Part shown: in pieces, positions 9,000-17,867 of the stretch
How positions within the stretch are numbered: position 1 is the stretch's first letter
How the letters are laid out: each line of letters starts with the position of its first letter
Assembly: GCA_902494345.1 (NCBI GenBank)
Contig: CABUSV010000009.1
Location: 32,535 to 96,534 of the forward strand
Length of the DNA: 64,000 nt
Direction of reading: 5' to 3'
Origin: an uncultured Collinsella sp.
Lineage (GTDB): Bacteria > Actinomycetota > Coriobacteriia > Coriobacteriales > Coriobacteriaceae
Program-made: the position numbers and the translations under genes
The notes under the pieces: generated by a model
Databases searched by the model: none
Seen by the model: the letters and a program-made list of their open reading frames with translations, nothing else
What the model was told of the DNA's origin: nothing

Positions 9000-10781
9000 C
9001 TAGATACGGCCGAGGTCGTACGCTTGAGCGGCCGCTTCGCCGGCACAGATGAGGTTGGTTGTGGCTTCTTGCGGATCGAGTGCCTGTTCCAGGCCCATGG
9101 GTTTGCGGCAAATCGGCAAAACCAAGTCAATACCCTGCTCACACACCGCATCCAGGTTGACGGCGCGACCGCCCACGACGGCGACCACCGGCTTGCCATA
9201 TCGCTTGGCACGGCGGGCCACGCCCACCGGCGCCTTACCGGCGGCGGATTGCTCGTCCATATTGCCCTCGCCCGTTATGACCAGGTCGACATCGCGTACG
9301 CGCTCGTCAAACCCCACGAGATCGAGCACCGTCTCCACACCCGAGCGTAGCTCCGCGCCGAGCGCCAGCAACGCCGCGCCCAAGCCACCGGCAGCGCCCG
9401 CGCCAGGCACACCGAGCACCGAGCCAAATGTCCGTGCGCCCTCAGGTGTGCGCAACAACCCTTGGGCTCGAGCTCCGGCAATTGCCGCATCGAGCAGACG
9501 ACCGTAGCCGACCATCCAGCTGTCGCACCTGCGCAGGACCTCGGCATCCCCCGTCAGCAGGCCCTTCTGCCCACCGAACACTGCTAGGGCGCCTCGACGC
9601 CCCACGAGTGGATTCTCGACATCGGAAAGCACCACGACACGTGCGCCGTTCAGTGTCCGAAGCGCTGGCGCCAAATCGATACTCGCCACGTGTTCAAGGC
9701 CTGCAAGACCGGAAACGATATCGCGGCCGTGTTCATTGACAAGGTGGGCGCCCAGCGCCTGCAGCATACCGGCGCCGCCATCGTTGGTGGCACTGCCGCC
9801 CAAACCAATATAGATAGTCTTTGCGCCCATGCGGACCGCGCGAAGCATGAGCTCGCCCACGCCATAGGTTGTAGCAGCCAGCGCCGACGACTCCGTGCAA
9901 GGTGAATACCCGATGCCTGCGGCTTCGGCCATCTCAATAACAGCCGACTCGTGCTCGATATCAACCAGCATCCGGGCAGACGTGCGCTTGCCCAAGGGAC
10001 CTGCCACCTCGCAGGTCACGATCTCACCGCCGCACGCGGCGATAGCATCGAGCGTTCCCTCGCCGCCATCTGCCAGCGGCAATACGCACACCTCGGCATC
10101 GGACCACACACGGCGCATGCCCTCGGCAACCGCCGCCTCCGCCTGCGCGCTCGAAACGCTACCCTTAAAGGAGTCGATCGCCAACAGCACACGGCGGGGC
10201 CGGCGCTGCACGGGGCCAAAATCAACCGCCGCGCCAGCATCCTCTTCGGCACCCGCGAGCGCTGCGGCGTGAGCGGCGTGTGCTTCAAGATCGGCCCCAC
10301 AGCCGCAATCAGCGCCGCCCGCTCCGCGCAGACCGCCAAAATAGCTACTCAGCAGCTCACGGCATTCATCCGCCAAGGCCCCAGCCGTCACGTTAAACCG
10401 ATGATTCAGGCGCGAGTCGGCATTCAAATCGTACAGGGATCCCAACGCGCCCGCCTTGGCGTCGCTCGCGCCATACACGCAGCGCCCCACGCGCGCGTTA
10501 ACCATAAGGCCTGCGCACATGCAGCAGGGTTCCAACGTCACATAGACCGTACAGTCGGAAAGGCGCCAGCGACCGAGCGACCGAGCGGCAGCGCACAGGG
10601 CCGCGAACTCTGCATGAGCCGAAGGATCCTGATCGAGCTCGCGACGATTATGCGCCCGCGCGACAATCTCGCCGTCGCGCACCACTACGGCTCCGATGGG
10701 CACCTCGCCCACCGCCGCGGCGGCTCGCGCCTCGGCCAGCGCCTCGCGCATGAACTTCTCGTCGATTTCGGTGATCGTCAT
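9000..10781 (-). CDS. tadA: Fused tRNA adenosine deaminase (TadA) and glycerate kinase
   Basis: This 593-residue protein joins two enzymes. Residues 1-155 are a TadA-type deaminase that converts A34 to inosine in tRNA-Arg(ACG). H56-A57-E58 and P85-C86-x2-C89 are the zinc and catalytic residues. Residues about 155-196 are a Cys/Ala-rich linker. From about 197 (VLLAIDSFKGS) to the end it is a GlxK-type glycerate 2-kinase, with GGSATNDGGAG and TGEGNMDEQS motifs and full family length. The start is the ATG at 10781 behind GGGAAGG rather than an upstream ATG at 10832. The tRNA-Ser gene lies head-to-head just upstream. The two reactions have no known metabolic link, so the fusion is unexpected. An in-frame fusion is clear in the sequence; whether the polypeptide is cleaved cannot be told. 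Confidence 0.9.
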   Translation of the reverse strand: MTITEIDEKFMREALAEARAAAAVGEVPIGAVVVRDGEIVARAHNRRELDQDPSAHAEFAALCAAARSLGRWRLSDCTVYVTLEPCCMCAGLMVNARVGRCVYGASDAKAGALGSLYDLNADSRLNHRFNVTAGALADECRELLSSYFGGLRGAGGADCGCGADLEAHAAHAAALAGAEEDAGAAVDFGPVQRRPRRVLLAIDSFKGSVSSAQAEAAVAEGMRRVWSDAEVCVLPLADGGEGTLDAIAACGGEIVTCEVAGPLGKRTSARMLVDIEHESAVIEMAEAAGIGYSPCTESSALAATTYGVGELMLRAVRMGAKTIYIGLGGSATNDGGAGMLQALGAHLVNEHGRDIVSGLAGLEHVASIDLAPALRTLNGARVVVLSDVENPLVGRRGALAVFGGQKGLLTGDAEVLRRCDSWMVGYGRLLDAAIAGARAQGLLRTPEGARTFGSVLGVPGAGAAGGLGAALLALGAELRSGVETVLDLVGFDERVRDVDLVITGEGNMDEQSAAGKAPVGVARRAKRYGKPVVAVVGGRAVNLDAVCEQGIDLVLPICRKPMGLEQALDPQEATTNLICAGEAAAQAYDLGRI

Positions 10782-10832
10782 CGTTCGCCTTCCCTGTTGC
10801 AAATTCAAAACGATGCTATCATTACGACTCAC

Positions 10833-10922
10833 GGAGAGATGGCAGAGCGGTTGAATGCGGCGGTCTTGAAAACCGTTGAGCGCGAGAGCGTTCCGGGGGT
10901 TCGAATCCCCCTCTCTCCGCCA
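10833..10922 (+). tRNA. tRNA-Ser (anticodon UGA)
   Basis: The acceptor arms GGAGAGA and TCTCTCC pair, followed by discriminator G and an encoded CCA. The anticodon loop CTTGAAA places TGA at 10867-10869. A long variable arm follows, as in class II serine tRNAs, and the T loop GGTTCGAATCC is canonical. Confidence 0.97.
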
Positions 10923-10924
10923 CT

Positions 10925-11521
10925 TTAGTGATTCACCGGTGTCATGGTCCGCTCAAACAGTGCATCGACCACGTCGGCTATCTCAGGTCGACGCTCAAGA
11001 TCGTGGCCCGATTCCCACCATATCGTGAAAAGTCGAATAATACCGCCGGCGACAAACTCAGACGTCGTCTCAAGTGACACGGGGGCCAGGGCATCCTCGG
11101 CAAGCACGTTCATCACACGCTCGCGGATGGAGCGGGCAATGCGGTCGCAAATAACGTTGGTCAACATGCCCGACATGCTGCTTGCCAAAATGTTATCCAT
11201 GAGCTGCTCGTGCGCCAGAATCAAATCCATGGCATCGTCCAAAATCGCGTGTCGAAGCGCGCGCACGTCCTCGGCAGACACTGCACCGGCCTCATCGGGC
11301 TGTTTTTGCGGCAAACCCGACATGAGCTCATCGATATAAAAGGCAAAGTAATCGTTCTTGTCGCGAAAGTGCTTGTAGAACGTCGTGCGGCGAATCATGG
11401 CGCGGTCGCACAGCATGGCAACCGTCAGGTCCTCAAAACGATGCTCCTCGAGAAGCTCGGTAAAGGCATCGAACAGGGCGCGGTAGGTTTTCTTGATGCG
11501 AAGGTCCACTGGTATCGCCAT
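10925..11521 (-). CDS. TetR/AcrR family transcriptional regulator
   Basis: The start is taken as ATG 11521 (MAIPVDLRIKKTYRALF), giving 198 residues; a longer frame upstream has no TetR-like content and would cross the lemA promoter. Residues about 10-60 form the TetR DNA-binding domain: DLTVAMLCDRAMIRRTTFYKHF contains the helix-turn-helix with the family's TFYxHF signature. The rest is an all-helical ligand-binding and dimerisation domain without a recognisable specificity. It is divergent from lemA, with 199 bp between the two starts, and ends just past the tRNA-Ser gene. The regulated gene and effector are unknown; autoregulation and control of lemA are possible. Confidence 0.85.
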   Translation of the reverse strand: MAIPVDLRIKKTYRALFDAFTELLEEHRFEDLTVAMLCDRAMIRRTTFYKHFRDKNDYFAFYIDELMSGLPQKQPDEAGAVSAEDVRALRHAILDDAMDLILAHEQLMDNILASSMSGMLTNVICDRIARSIRERVMNVLAEDALAPVSLETTSEFVAGGIIRLFTIWWESGHDLERRPEIADVVDALFERTMTPVNH

Positions 11522-11720
11522 CCTCAGGGCAAAGACAACACTCGTCAATCTGTCGCATATCTTACACCTGTACCTCGCGCGCTTTGCCCCGGTGCCGACC
11601 CCGACGAAAACACAACGCTTACCGGAAAGTTCGGCACGGCAAAACGTTGCGGGTATACTAGTAGCGTTATACCAACGGCAGCTGGCGCATGCCGCCGCGG
11701 CCATTCGAAACGGAGACATC

Positions 11721-12272
11721 ATGCTTCCCGTCATCATCGGCATCGTTGTTGTCATTGTGATTGCCTGCGCCATCGCCGGCATCTACAACAACATGGTCAC
11801 CAAGCGTAACCGCATCGATAACGCCTGGCAGAACATCGATACGCAGCTGCAGCGTCGCAACGACCTGATCCCCAACCTGGTCGAGACCGTCAAGGGCTAC
11901 GCCAAGCACGAGCAGGAGACGCTCTCCGCCGTGATCAGCGCGCGTAACACCGCCGTCAAGGCCACCACGCCCGAAGCCAAGATGGAAGCCGACAACGTGC
12001 TGACCGGTGCGCTGCGCCAGCTCTTCGCCGTAGCCGAGGCCTATCCCGATCTTAAGGCAAACACCAACTTTACGCAGCTGCAGGCATCGCTCGAGGATAC
12101 CGAGAACAAGATTAGCTATGCACGCCAGAGCTACAACGACTGCGTGCTCAGCTACAACAACGCCATTCAAACGTTCCCGGCTGTCATCTTTGCCGGCATC
12201 TTCCAGTTTAAGGAGCGCCAGGGCTTCGAGGCCGCCGAAGCCGCCCGCCAGGCACCGACCGTCAAGTTCTAA
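11721..12272 (+). CDS. lemA: LemA family membrane protein
   Basis: This 183-residue protein begins at ATG 11721 behind a GGAGA ribosome site. The N-terminus MLPVIIGIVVVIVIACAIAG is a single membrane anchor. The remaining residues fit the LemA helical fold, with the family signature RIDNAWQNIDTQLQRRNDL then IPNLVETVKGYAKHE, and a C-terminal part rich in FPAVIFAGIFQFKER, matching the usual FP....FxF.ER end. LemA proteins are anchored helical proteins of uncertain function, often next to HtpX or TPM-domain genes; no such partner is present here. A hairpin terminator follows at 12309. Confidence 0.92.
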   Translation: MLPVIIGIVVVIVIACAIAGIYNNMVTKRNRIDNAWQNIDTQLQRRNDLIPNLVETVKGYAKHEQETLSAVISARNTAVKATTPEAKMEADNVLTGALRQLFAVAEAYPDLKANTNFTQLQASLEDTENKISYARQSYNDCVLSYNNAIQTFPAVIFAGIFQFKERQGFEAAEAARQAPTVKF

Positions 12273-12308
12273 CAAATCCTCAGCGTATCCTTAATTGCGT
12301 ATATGCAT

Positions 12309-12347
12309 AAACCGCCCCGTCGAATGCATACTTCGACGGGGCGGTTT
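12309..12347 (+). terminator. Terminator after lemA
   Basis: A 16-bp perfect stem with AAACCGCCCC opening and GGGGCGGTTT closing, a short TGCATAC-type loop and a following T-containing tract. Confidence 0.85.
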
Positions 12348-12378
12348 CCTTTGTTGTGAAGGTCCCCCTCTATGCACC

Positions 12379-12579
12379 GTGCATTTTTAGGAGTATTCAA
12401 CATAACCAAGGGCTTCGGGCGCCACGGTAAATGCCAAAGACCGCGAATATCCCTGCAAATCAAACGCTGCCAGCCCATACCCCCGCCCATCATTCGTAGG
12501 AAACATCGAGAAATCCCGATTTTTCGCCCGAGATCGGTATGCAGGGGCCTTCGATTGCAGAATACTCGCAAAAATGCAC
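12379..12579. repeat. Long imperfect hairpin element, family B copy 2
   Basis: The 560-bp gap between lemA and ilvE contains no convincing gene. GTGCATTTTTAGGAGTATTC (12379-12398) is complementary to 12560-12579 except at two positions. Inside are CCCTGCA/TGCAGGG and a CCGATTTTTCG...GATCGGTATG segment that resembles the minus strand of the element at 8800-8960. Confidence 0.55.
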
Positions 12580-12617
12580 GTCGCCACCACCCCCACATGG
12601 CGCGAAGCAAAATAAAA

Positions 12618-12638
12618 GCGCGGCCTAAAAGGCCGCGC
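12618..12638. terminator. Bidirectional terminator-like hairpin
   Basis: GCGCGGCC and GGCCGCGC form a perfect 8-bp stem around TAAAA, flanked by AAAA on the left and ATTTTT on the right. Confidence 0.75.
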
Positions 12639-12691
12639 ATCATTTTTAATTCAGATTAATTATTGTTCGTTGTGACATCGCCGAGCCCGCA

Positions 12692-12816
12692 GGGCGGAGA
12701 GTAAGTTCCCTCCCGGCGCACTCCGCAGGACGCAAGAAGCCCTCGCCGCACGAAGTGCGCAGCGAGGGCTTCTTGCATGTCCGAGGACGCGCCGGGAGGG
12801 AACTTACTCTCTGCCC
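12692..12816. repeat. Long variable-arm hairpin element, copy 2
   Basis: Arms of 28 bp (12692-12719 and 12789-12816) are complementary with one G/T mismatch. The 69-bp interior folds into a second perfect 13-bp stem (AAGAAGCCCTCGC with GCGAGGGCTTCTT) capped by CGCAC-GAA-GTGCG. The right arm ends 17 bp from the ilvE stop codon, so the element may also act in ilvE mRNA 3'-end formation. Confidence 0.8.
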
Positions 12817-12832
12817 GGACAGGAAAGGCTAA

Positions 12833-13885
12833 TTACGCGACGGTGTAAACCCAGTTGTGCTTGTCCTCGACAGCACCAGACTGGATGCCGGTCAGAGTCT
12901 CGCGGAGCTTCTTCATCACAGGGCCGATCTCGGTGTAGCCAGCCGGGAAGGTCACGGTCTCGTCGGCGCCGTAAACCTTGTTGTCGATCTCGCCAACCGG
13001 GGAGATGACGGCAGCGGTGCCGCACAGGCCGCACTCGACAAAGGTACCGGCCTTGACCTCGGCCCACTCGACGGGACGCTGGTCAACGGTCATGCCCAGG
13101 TCCTGAGCGACCTGAACGAGCGAGCGACGGGTGATAGAGGGCAGGATGGAGTCGGTGTGCGACTGCGGAACGACGAGCGTGCCGTCCTCCTTCACGAACA
13201 GAACGTTGGCGCCGCCGGTCTCCTCGACATAGGTGCGGGACTCGGAGTCGAGATACAGGTTCTCGGCATAGCCCTCGCGATGGGCCTCCATCGTGGGCTT
13301 GAGGGACATGGCGTAGTTCAGGCCGGCCTTGATGTTGCCGGTGCCGTGAGGTGCCGCACGGTCATACTCGGAAACGCGCAGCTTGACGGGCTTGAGGCCA
13401 CCCTTAAAGTACGGACCGACCGGGGTCACGAGAATGCGGAACGTGTACTCAGGAGCGGGAGCCACGCCGATCACGTCACCGGAGCCGATCATAAACGGAC
13501 GCACGTACAGGGTCGCACCGGAACCGAAGGGCGGAACCCAGGCGGCGTTGGCAGAAACGACCTGCTTGACGGCTTCAACGAACTTGTCCTTGGGGAACGG
13601 GGGCATCTCGAGGCGCTGCGCAGAGTTGTACATACGCTCGGCGTTCATGTCGGGACGGAAGCAGACGATGCTGCCGTCCTCGGCGGTGTAGGCTTTCAGG
13701 CCCTCAAAGACCTCCTGGCAGTAATGGAAGATGCCGCCGCACTCGGAGACATGCAAGGTGTGGTCGGTGGTCAGGCCGCCCTCGTCCCACTCGCCGTCCT
13801 TCCAATGGGCCTCGTAGCTGTAATCGGTCTTCATGTAGCCAAAGCCGAGGCTACCCCAATCGATATCCTTCTTCTCGACAGTCAT
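12833..13885 (-). CDS. ilvE: Branched-chain amino acid aminotransferase
   Basis: The 350-residue product is a class IV (fold type IV) PLP aminotransferase of the eukaryote-like BCAT2 type, which transaminates Leu, Ile and Val with 2-oxoglutarate. The PLP lysine is K186 in GTGNIKAGLNYA. EVFEGLKAY near residue 60 and YVEETGGANVLFV are further family motifs, and FVECGLCGTAAVISP forms the C-terminal cofactor site. The ATG at 13885 is chosen over an upstream in-frame ATG (14035) because AAGGAG lies at the right distance and homology begins here. It stands alone without other ilv genes. No T-box or leader attenuator was recognised in its 5' region (13886-14110). Confidence 0.96.
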   Translation of the reverse strand: MTVEKKDIDWGSLGFGYMKTDYSYEAHWKDGEWDEGGLTTDHTLHVSECGGIFHYCQEVFEGLKAYTAEDGSIVCFRPDMNAERMYNSAQRLEMPPFPKDKFVEAVKQVVSANAAWVPPFGSGATLYVRPFMIGSGDVIGVAPAPEYTFRILVTPVGPYFKGGLKPVKLRVSEYDRAAPHGTGNIKAGLNYAMSLKPTMEAHREGYAENLYLDSESRTYVEETGGANVLFVKEDGTLVVPQSHTDSILPSITRRSLVQVAQDLGMTVDQRPVEWAEVKAGTFVECGLCGTAAVISPVGEIDNKVYGADETVTFPAGYTEIGPVMKKLRETLTGIQSGAVEDKHNWVYTVA

Positions 13886-14114
13886 GTGTCGCTCCTTACA
13901 TACACAGTTGCATACTCGCGAACTCGCACGCAAGGACCGAGGCCGACCGCGTCGCAACGTCGCACGCCCGGAGCGTAGAGCCGGACGGGACACGCGAACA
14001 GCATCAAAGCCGATGGCACGTCGATTCGCATGCACGAGATTGTACTCCGCACGCGCGTCGGATAAAACGTTTTTCTTTAACTAACTAAAGTATTTTCATT
14101 TGACCGAAGCTGAA

Positions 14115-14146
14115 GAGGCCCGCCACCGTAAACGGTGACGGGCCTC
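14115..14146 (-). terminator. Hairpin after the DedA gene
   Basis: GAGGCCCGCCACCGT pairs with ACGGTGACGGGCCTC around a short AA loop. A following T tract is weak on the minus strand, so it is terminator-like rather than textbook. Confidence 0.65.
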
Positions 14147-14174
14147 AACTGCACGGTTTGCGCGCTGGCTCGAG

Positions 14175-14822
14175 CTACGCGTTCTTTTTGCCCAGCTTAG
14201 CCTTAACCAGACCGACCACGGTCGGGATGATCGACACAGCAACGATTCCGACGATCAGCAACTCAAAGTGCTCCTGCACAAAGGGGATGCCGCCAAAGAA
14301 GTAGCCCAGCAGTGTAAAGAGCGTCGACCAGGTAATGCCACCCAGCACGTTAAAGATGACAAAGTTGCGCCAGTGCATGCCGCCCATGCCGGCGATAAAG
14401 GGCACAAAGGTGCGGATAAACGGAAAGAAGCGACCCAGGAAGATGGCCAGGTGACCCCACTTGTCCAAGAAATCCTCGGACTTTTTGATGCGCTCGGGCG
14501 TCATGGCCTTTACCTTGCCCGAGGCGATGATCTTGCGGCCAAAGAAGTGGCCGATCATAAAGTTGCACTGGTCGCCCAGGATGGCTGCGGCCCATGCGGT
14601 GGCCAGAAGCGCCACGATGTTAAAGCCGCCGTTGTGGGCAAAGAAGCCCGAAGCAAACAGCAGCGAATCGCCGGGAAGGAACGGGAAGAACACCACGCCT
14701 GTCTCGATAAAGATGATCAGGAACACACAGCCGTAGGCCATAAGCGGGCCGGCGGCGATCCAGCTGGCGATCGCGGTGCGCGGGTCTTTGAGCAGCTCGG
14801 CGATAAAATTAATGAAACCCAT
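14175..14822 (-). CDS. DedA family membrane protein
   Basis: The 215-residue protein starting at ATG 14822 carries the DedA/VTT signature: FIETGVVFFPFLPGDSLLFA with the PGDSLL motif, then ILGDQCNFMIGHFFGRK and the conserved FLGRFFPFIRTFVPFIAGMG block. At least four hydrophobic segments are visible. DedA proteins are membrane proteins of the DedA/Tvp38/VTT superfamily, several of which act as undecaprenyl-phosphate or phospholipid flippases that affect envelope integrity. That function is from the family, not from this sequence. The longer upstream frame is rejected because it lacks a ribosome site and the GAGAGG purine stretch precedes 14822. Confidence 0.92.
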   Translation of the reverse strand: MGFINFIAELLKDPRTAIASWIAAGPLMAYGCVFLIIFIETGVVFFPFLPGDSLLFASGFFAHNGGFNIVALLATAWAAAILGDQCNFMIGHFFGRKIIASGKVKAMTPERIKKSEDFLDKWGHLAIFLGRFFPFIRTFVPFIAGMGGMHWRNFVIFNVLGGITWSTLFTLLGYFFGGIPFVQEHFELLIVGIVAVSIIPTVVGLVKAKLGKKNA

Positions 14823-15045
14823 GAAGTAAAACCTCTCAGTTGTGGGCGCGGATACGTCCAAGTTGACCAGTATACGGTTGCGGCGCCCCCTCGTGCGCAA
14901 CCCCACAAAAGCATGACCCCATTACCAGCAAGTTTGCATAACTGACACCTGTTGCGCAATGCCGCCAAGATTGTCCTTCCTAATCCCTAGCGAATCGCTA
15001 TACTTTATTGAATCGCATTGCCATGGTGCTAAGGGAGGGCGGCCG

Positions 15046-15750
15046 GTGAGCTTTATCAATACCATTCGCGAGGACATCAAGACCGTCCAAGCGCAGGATC
15101 CCGCCGCGCAAAACGGTCTAGTCATCTTCCTTTCCTATCCTGGCCTGCACGCCAAGTGGAACCACGTGCCCGAGCACTGGCTCTGGGAGCACGGTCATCG
15201 CTCGCTCGCCCGCGTGCTCTCGCAGATCACCCGTCATATCACCGGCGTCGAAATTCATCCCGCCGCACAGATTGGCAAGCACTTCTTTATCGACCACGCC
15301 ATGGGCGTCGTCATCGGCGAGACCACCATTGTGGGCGACAACTGCGTGCTCTACCAGGGCGTCACGCTCGGCGGCACCGGCAACGAGACCGGCAAGCGCC
15401 ACCCCACCCTGGGCAACAACGTCACCGTGGGCACGGGCGCCAAGGTGCTCGGCAACATCCGCATCGGCAACAACGTCAAAATCGGCGGCAACTCGGTTGT
15501 CGTCAAGGACGTGCCCGACAACTGCACCGTCGTGGGCGTGCCGGGGCGCATCATCAAGCGCAACGGCTGCCGCGTGTTCGAGGAGAGCTTCGATGCCAAG
15601 CAGCATCGCGAGTACATGCCCGACGATGCCGCCGAGCAATCCGCGCTCAACCGTCAAGGCATCACCGAGAATGCCCGCCGCGTCAAGGAACTCGAGCGAG
15701 AGGTGGCCGAGCTCAAGGCCCTCGTCGCCAAGCTCGCGGACGAACGCTAG
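15046..15750 (+). CDS. cysE: Serine O-acetyltransferase
   Basis: The product (234 residues) makes O-acetylserine from serine and acetyl-CoA, the first step of cysteine synthesis. Start is GTG 15046 behind AAGGGAGGG (15031-15039). The N-terminal helical part is shorter than in E. coli CysE. The left-handed beta-helix with hexapeptide repeats covers about residues 68-190: GVEIHPAAQIGKHFFIDH, VIGETTIVGDNC and GGNSVVVKDVP. The C-terminus is an unusual helical tail with KELEREVAELKALVAK, predicted to be a coiled coil. No cysK is adjacent. A TATACT -10 box lies at about 14999-15004; no T-box motifs were found. Confidence 0.95.
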   Translation: MSFINTIREDIKTVQAQDPAAQNGLVIFLSYPGLHAKWNHVPEHWLWEHGHRSLARVLSQITRHITGVEIHPAAQIGKHFFIDHAMGVVIGETTIVGDNCVLYQGVTLGGTGNETGKRHPTLGNNVTVGTGAKVLGNIRIGNNVKIGGNSVVVKDVPDNCTVVGVPGRIIKRNGCRVFEESFDAKQHREYMPDDAAEQSALNRQGITENARRVKELEREVAELKALVAKLADER

Positions 15751-15785
15751 GGCTGCGAACGGTACAAGCCCCGCATCAACACAAG

Positions 15786-15828
15786 AAGGCGCGCCAGGGA
15801 ATTCATCCCCGGCGCGCCTTTCTTTTTG
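15786..15828 (+). terminator. Terminator after cysE
   Basis: AAGGCGCGCC pairs with GGCGCGCCTT, followed by TCTTTTT. Confidence 0.9.
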
Positions 15829-15859
15829 ATGTGACATGCGGGGCTATCCCTTTGTCACA

Positions 15860-17866
15860 TTATGCGAACTGACTCAAGTAGAGGTCGGCATAAGCGCCCT
15901 CGGCAGCCAGCAGTTCCTTATGCGTACCTTGCTCGATAATGTTGCCGTGGTCCATGACCAAGATCAGGTCGGCGTCCACGATCGTCGACAGGCGATGCGC
16001 GATCACAAAGCTCGTGCGCCCGCGCATAAGCGCGTCCATGGCACGGCCGATGGCAAGCTCGGTACGCGTGTCCACGCTTGAGGTCGCCTCGTCCAGGATG
16101 AGAATCGCCGGGTTGTTGAGCAGCACGCGTGCGATGGTCAGCAGCTGACGCTGGCCCTGGCTGATGCTTTCGGCATCGTTGGCCACGCGCGTGTCGTAGC
16201 CCTGCGGCATGGTACGTACAAAGAAGTCGACCTGCGCGGCGCGTGCGGCCGCCACGATCTCATCGTGCGTCGCCTCGGGGCAGCCGTAGGCGATGTTCTC
16301 GGCAATCGTGCCGTCGAACAGCCAGGCGTCTTGCAGCACCATGCCAAACTGCTGACGCAGCTCGCCGCGATCCATGCGGCTCGTATCCACACCGTCGAGC
16401 GTAATGCGGCCACCGTTGATCTCGTAAAAGCGCATGAGCAGGTTGATGAGCGTCGTCTTGCCTGCGCCCGTGGTTCCCACCACGGCAATCTTCTGGCCCG
16501 GCTCGGCGGTAAACGACACGTCGCGCATAAGTGGCTTGTCGGGCGAATAACCAAAGCGCACGTGCTCAAAGGAGACACGGCCCTCTACGCGACCCGGCAG
16601 CTTGGCGGCCTCGTCCGGCAGCGGATCGGCTTCCATCTCGGGCTCATCGAGCAGGTCGAACACGCGCTCCGCACTCGCCAGCGCGCTCTGCAGCGAGTTG
16701 AAAGTGAACGACAGCTGCGTCATGGGTTCGGACGCCTCGTAGATAAACTGGAAGAACGCCTGGAACACGCCGACGGTCATGTGACCGGCAACCAGCATGC
16801 TGCAGCCCACGAGCGCGATCACGATCTGCGCCAAACGGCCGATAAAGCGCACCGCAGGGCCGACGGCGTTGATCATAAAGTCGGCCTTGGTGCTCACGCG
16901 CGCCAGCTCGCCCGAGGCCTCGTGCACCTCGGCCGAGCTCTGGTGCTCGCGATTGAATGCGCGAATCACCAAACGGCCCGAATAGCCCTCCTCGACCGCG
17001 CTCGTGATTTTGGACACCCACTCCTGGCGCTCGCCGGTCACGTCATGCGTGCGACGCGAGACCACTTTGGTCACCAGCAGCGACAACGCCATAAAGAACA
17101 AAAAGACCAGCGTGAGCGGCACGCTAAACACGAACATCACGCTCACGGCGCCCACCACGGTGCCAATCGACACCAGAAGCTGCAGCAGTCCGCGCTGCAT
17201 GCTCTCGGACATCTTGTCCAGGTCGTTGGTCGCGCGGCTGACGACCTCGCCGGGACGATGCGCGTCAAAGTAGGCGAGCGGCAGGCGGCTGAGCTTTTGC
17301 GCGATGCGGTTGCGCAGGCGCAGATTGAGACGCTCAGCGACGCTCGACATCAAAAAGCTCTGGAGCGCATAGAACGAGGCAGCGGCAGTCCAGATCATAA
17401 AGTAGACGAAAATGGTCTTGCCGCAGTTCTCCCAGGTGATGCTGAAAGTGGTGTCGTTGGCAAACGCCACCTGAATGTGGCCCCACAGCTCATCGATCAC
17501 GCGGGCGCTATATGCCGGCGCTGCGGTGTTGAAGATGACATAGAACACAATGCTCGCGAACACGATATAGAAGCGCCAATGGTCGCCGGCAGCCTCGCTC
17601 CACAGGCGGCGCACCGTCGCCCAGGTATCACGGGGCGTCTCGTCCTCGTCTTCGTCGTCCACGTCGCGCATGCGCTCTGCCTCGGCGCGGGCACGCTCGT
17701 CCTCGGCGCGCTCATTTTCCTCGTAGAGCGCTTGGCGGCGAGCCTCGCGCTCGGCTGCAGCCTTGGCGGCGTCATCCAGCTCGGGTGCCGCGACAACCGT
17801 TTCCTCGACCAGTCCCGCGGCAACGGCGTCATCAACGCCGCCCTGCTTCTTGAGCTCCTCGGTCAT
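15860..17866 (-). CDS. ABC exporter subunit B (heterodimer partner, canonical ATPase)
   Basis: This 668-residue half-transporter has an acidic, charged N-terminal extension of about 75 residues, a six-helix type I exporter membrane domain (about 95-400) and an ATPase domain (about 430-665). The ATPase has Walker A GTTGAGKTT, signature ISQGQRQLL (Q in place of the usual second G) and a complete Walker B LILDEATSSVD with the catalytic glutamate. ATG 17866 is preferred over GTG 17875 because GGGAGG lies eight bases upstream. The stop of the upstream ABC gene is one base away, so the two are translationally coupled. Together they should form a heterodimeric multidrug or peptide exporter. The substrate is not deducible. 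Confidence 0.93.
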   Translation of the reverse strand: MTEELKKQGGVDDAVAAGLVEETVVAAPELDDAAKAAAEREARRQALYEENERAEDERARAEAERMRDVDDEDEDETPRDTWATVRRLWSEAAGDHWRFYIVFASIVFYVIFNTAAPAYSARVIDELWGHIQVAFANDTTFSITWENCGKTIFVYFMIWTAAASFYALQSFLMSSVAERLNLRLRNRIAQKLSRLPLAYFDAHRPGEVVSRATNDLDKMSESMQRGLLQLLVSIGTVVGAVSVMFVFSVPLTLVFLFFMALSLLVTKVVSRRTHDVTGERQEWVSKITSAVEEGYSGRLVIRAFNREHQSSAEVHEASGELARVSTKADFMINAVGPAVRFIGRLAQIVIALVGCSMLVAGHMTVGVFQAFFQFIYEASEPMTQLSFTFNSLQSALASAERVFDLLDEPEMEADPLPDEAAKLPGRVEGRVSFEHVRFGYSPDKPLMRDVSFTAEPGQKIAVVGTTGAGKTTLINLLMRFYEINGGRITLDGVDTSRMDRGELRQQFGMVLQDAWLFDGTIAENIAYGCPEATHDEIVAAARAAQVDFFVRTMPQGYDTRVANDAESISQGQRQLLTIARVLLNNPAILILDEATSSVDTRTELAIGRAMDALMRGRTSFVIAHRLSTIVDADLILVMDHGNIIEQGTHKELLAAEGAYADLYLSQFA

Positions 17867-17867
17867 G

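Noticed and set aside
13886..15045. T-box or other amino-acid riboswitch before ilvE or cysE
   Set aside because: No T-box sequence (AGGGTGGNACCGCG type) or specifier stem was found.
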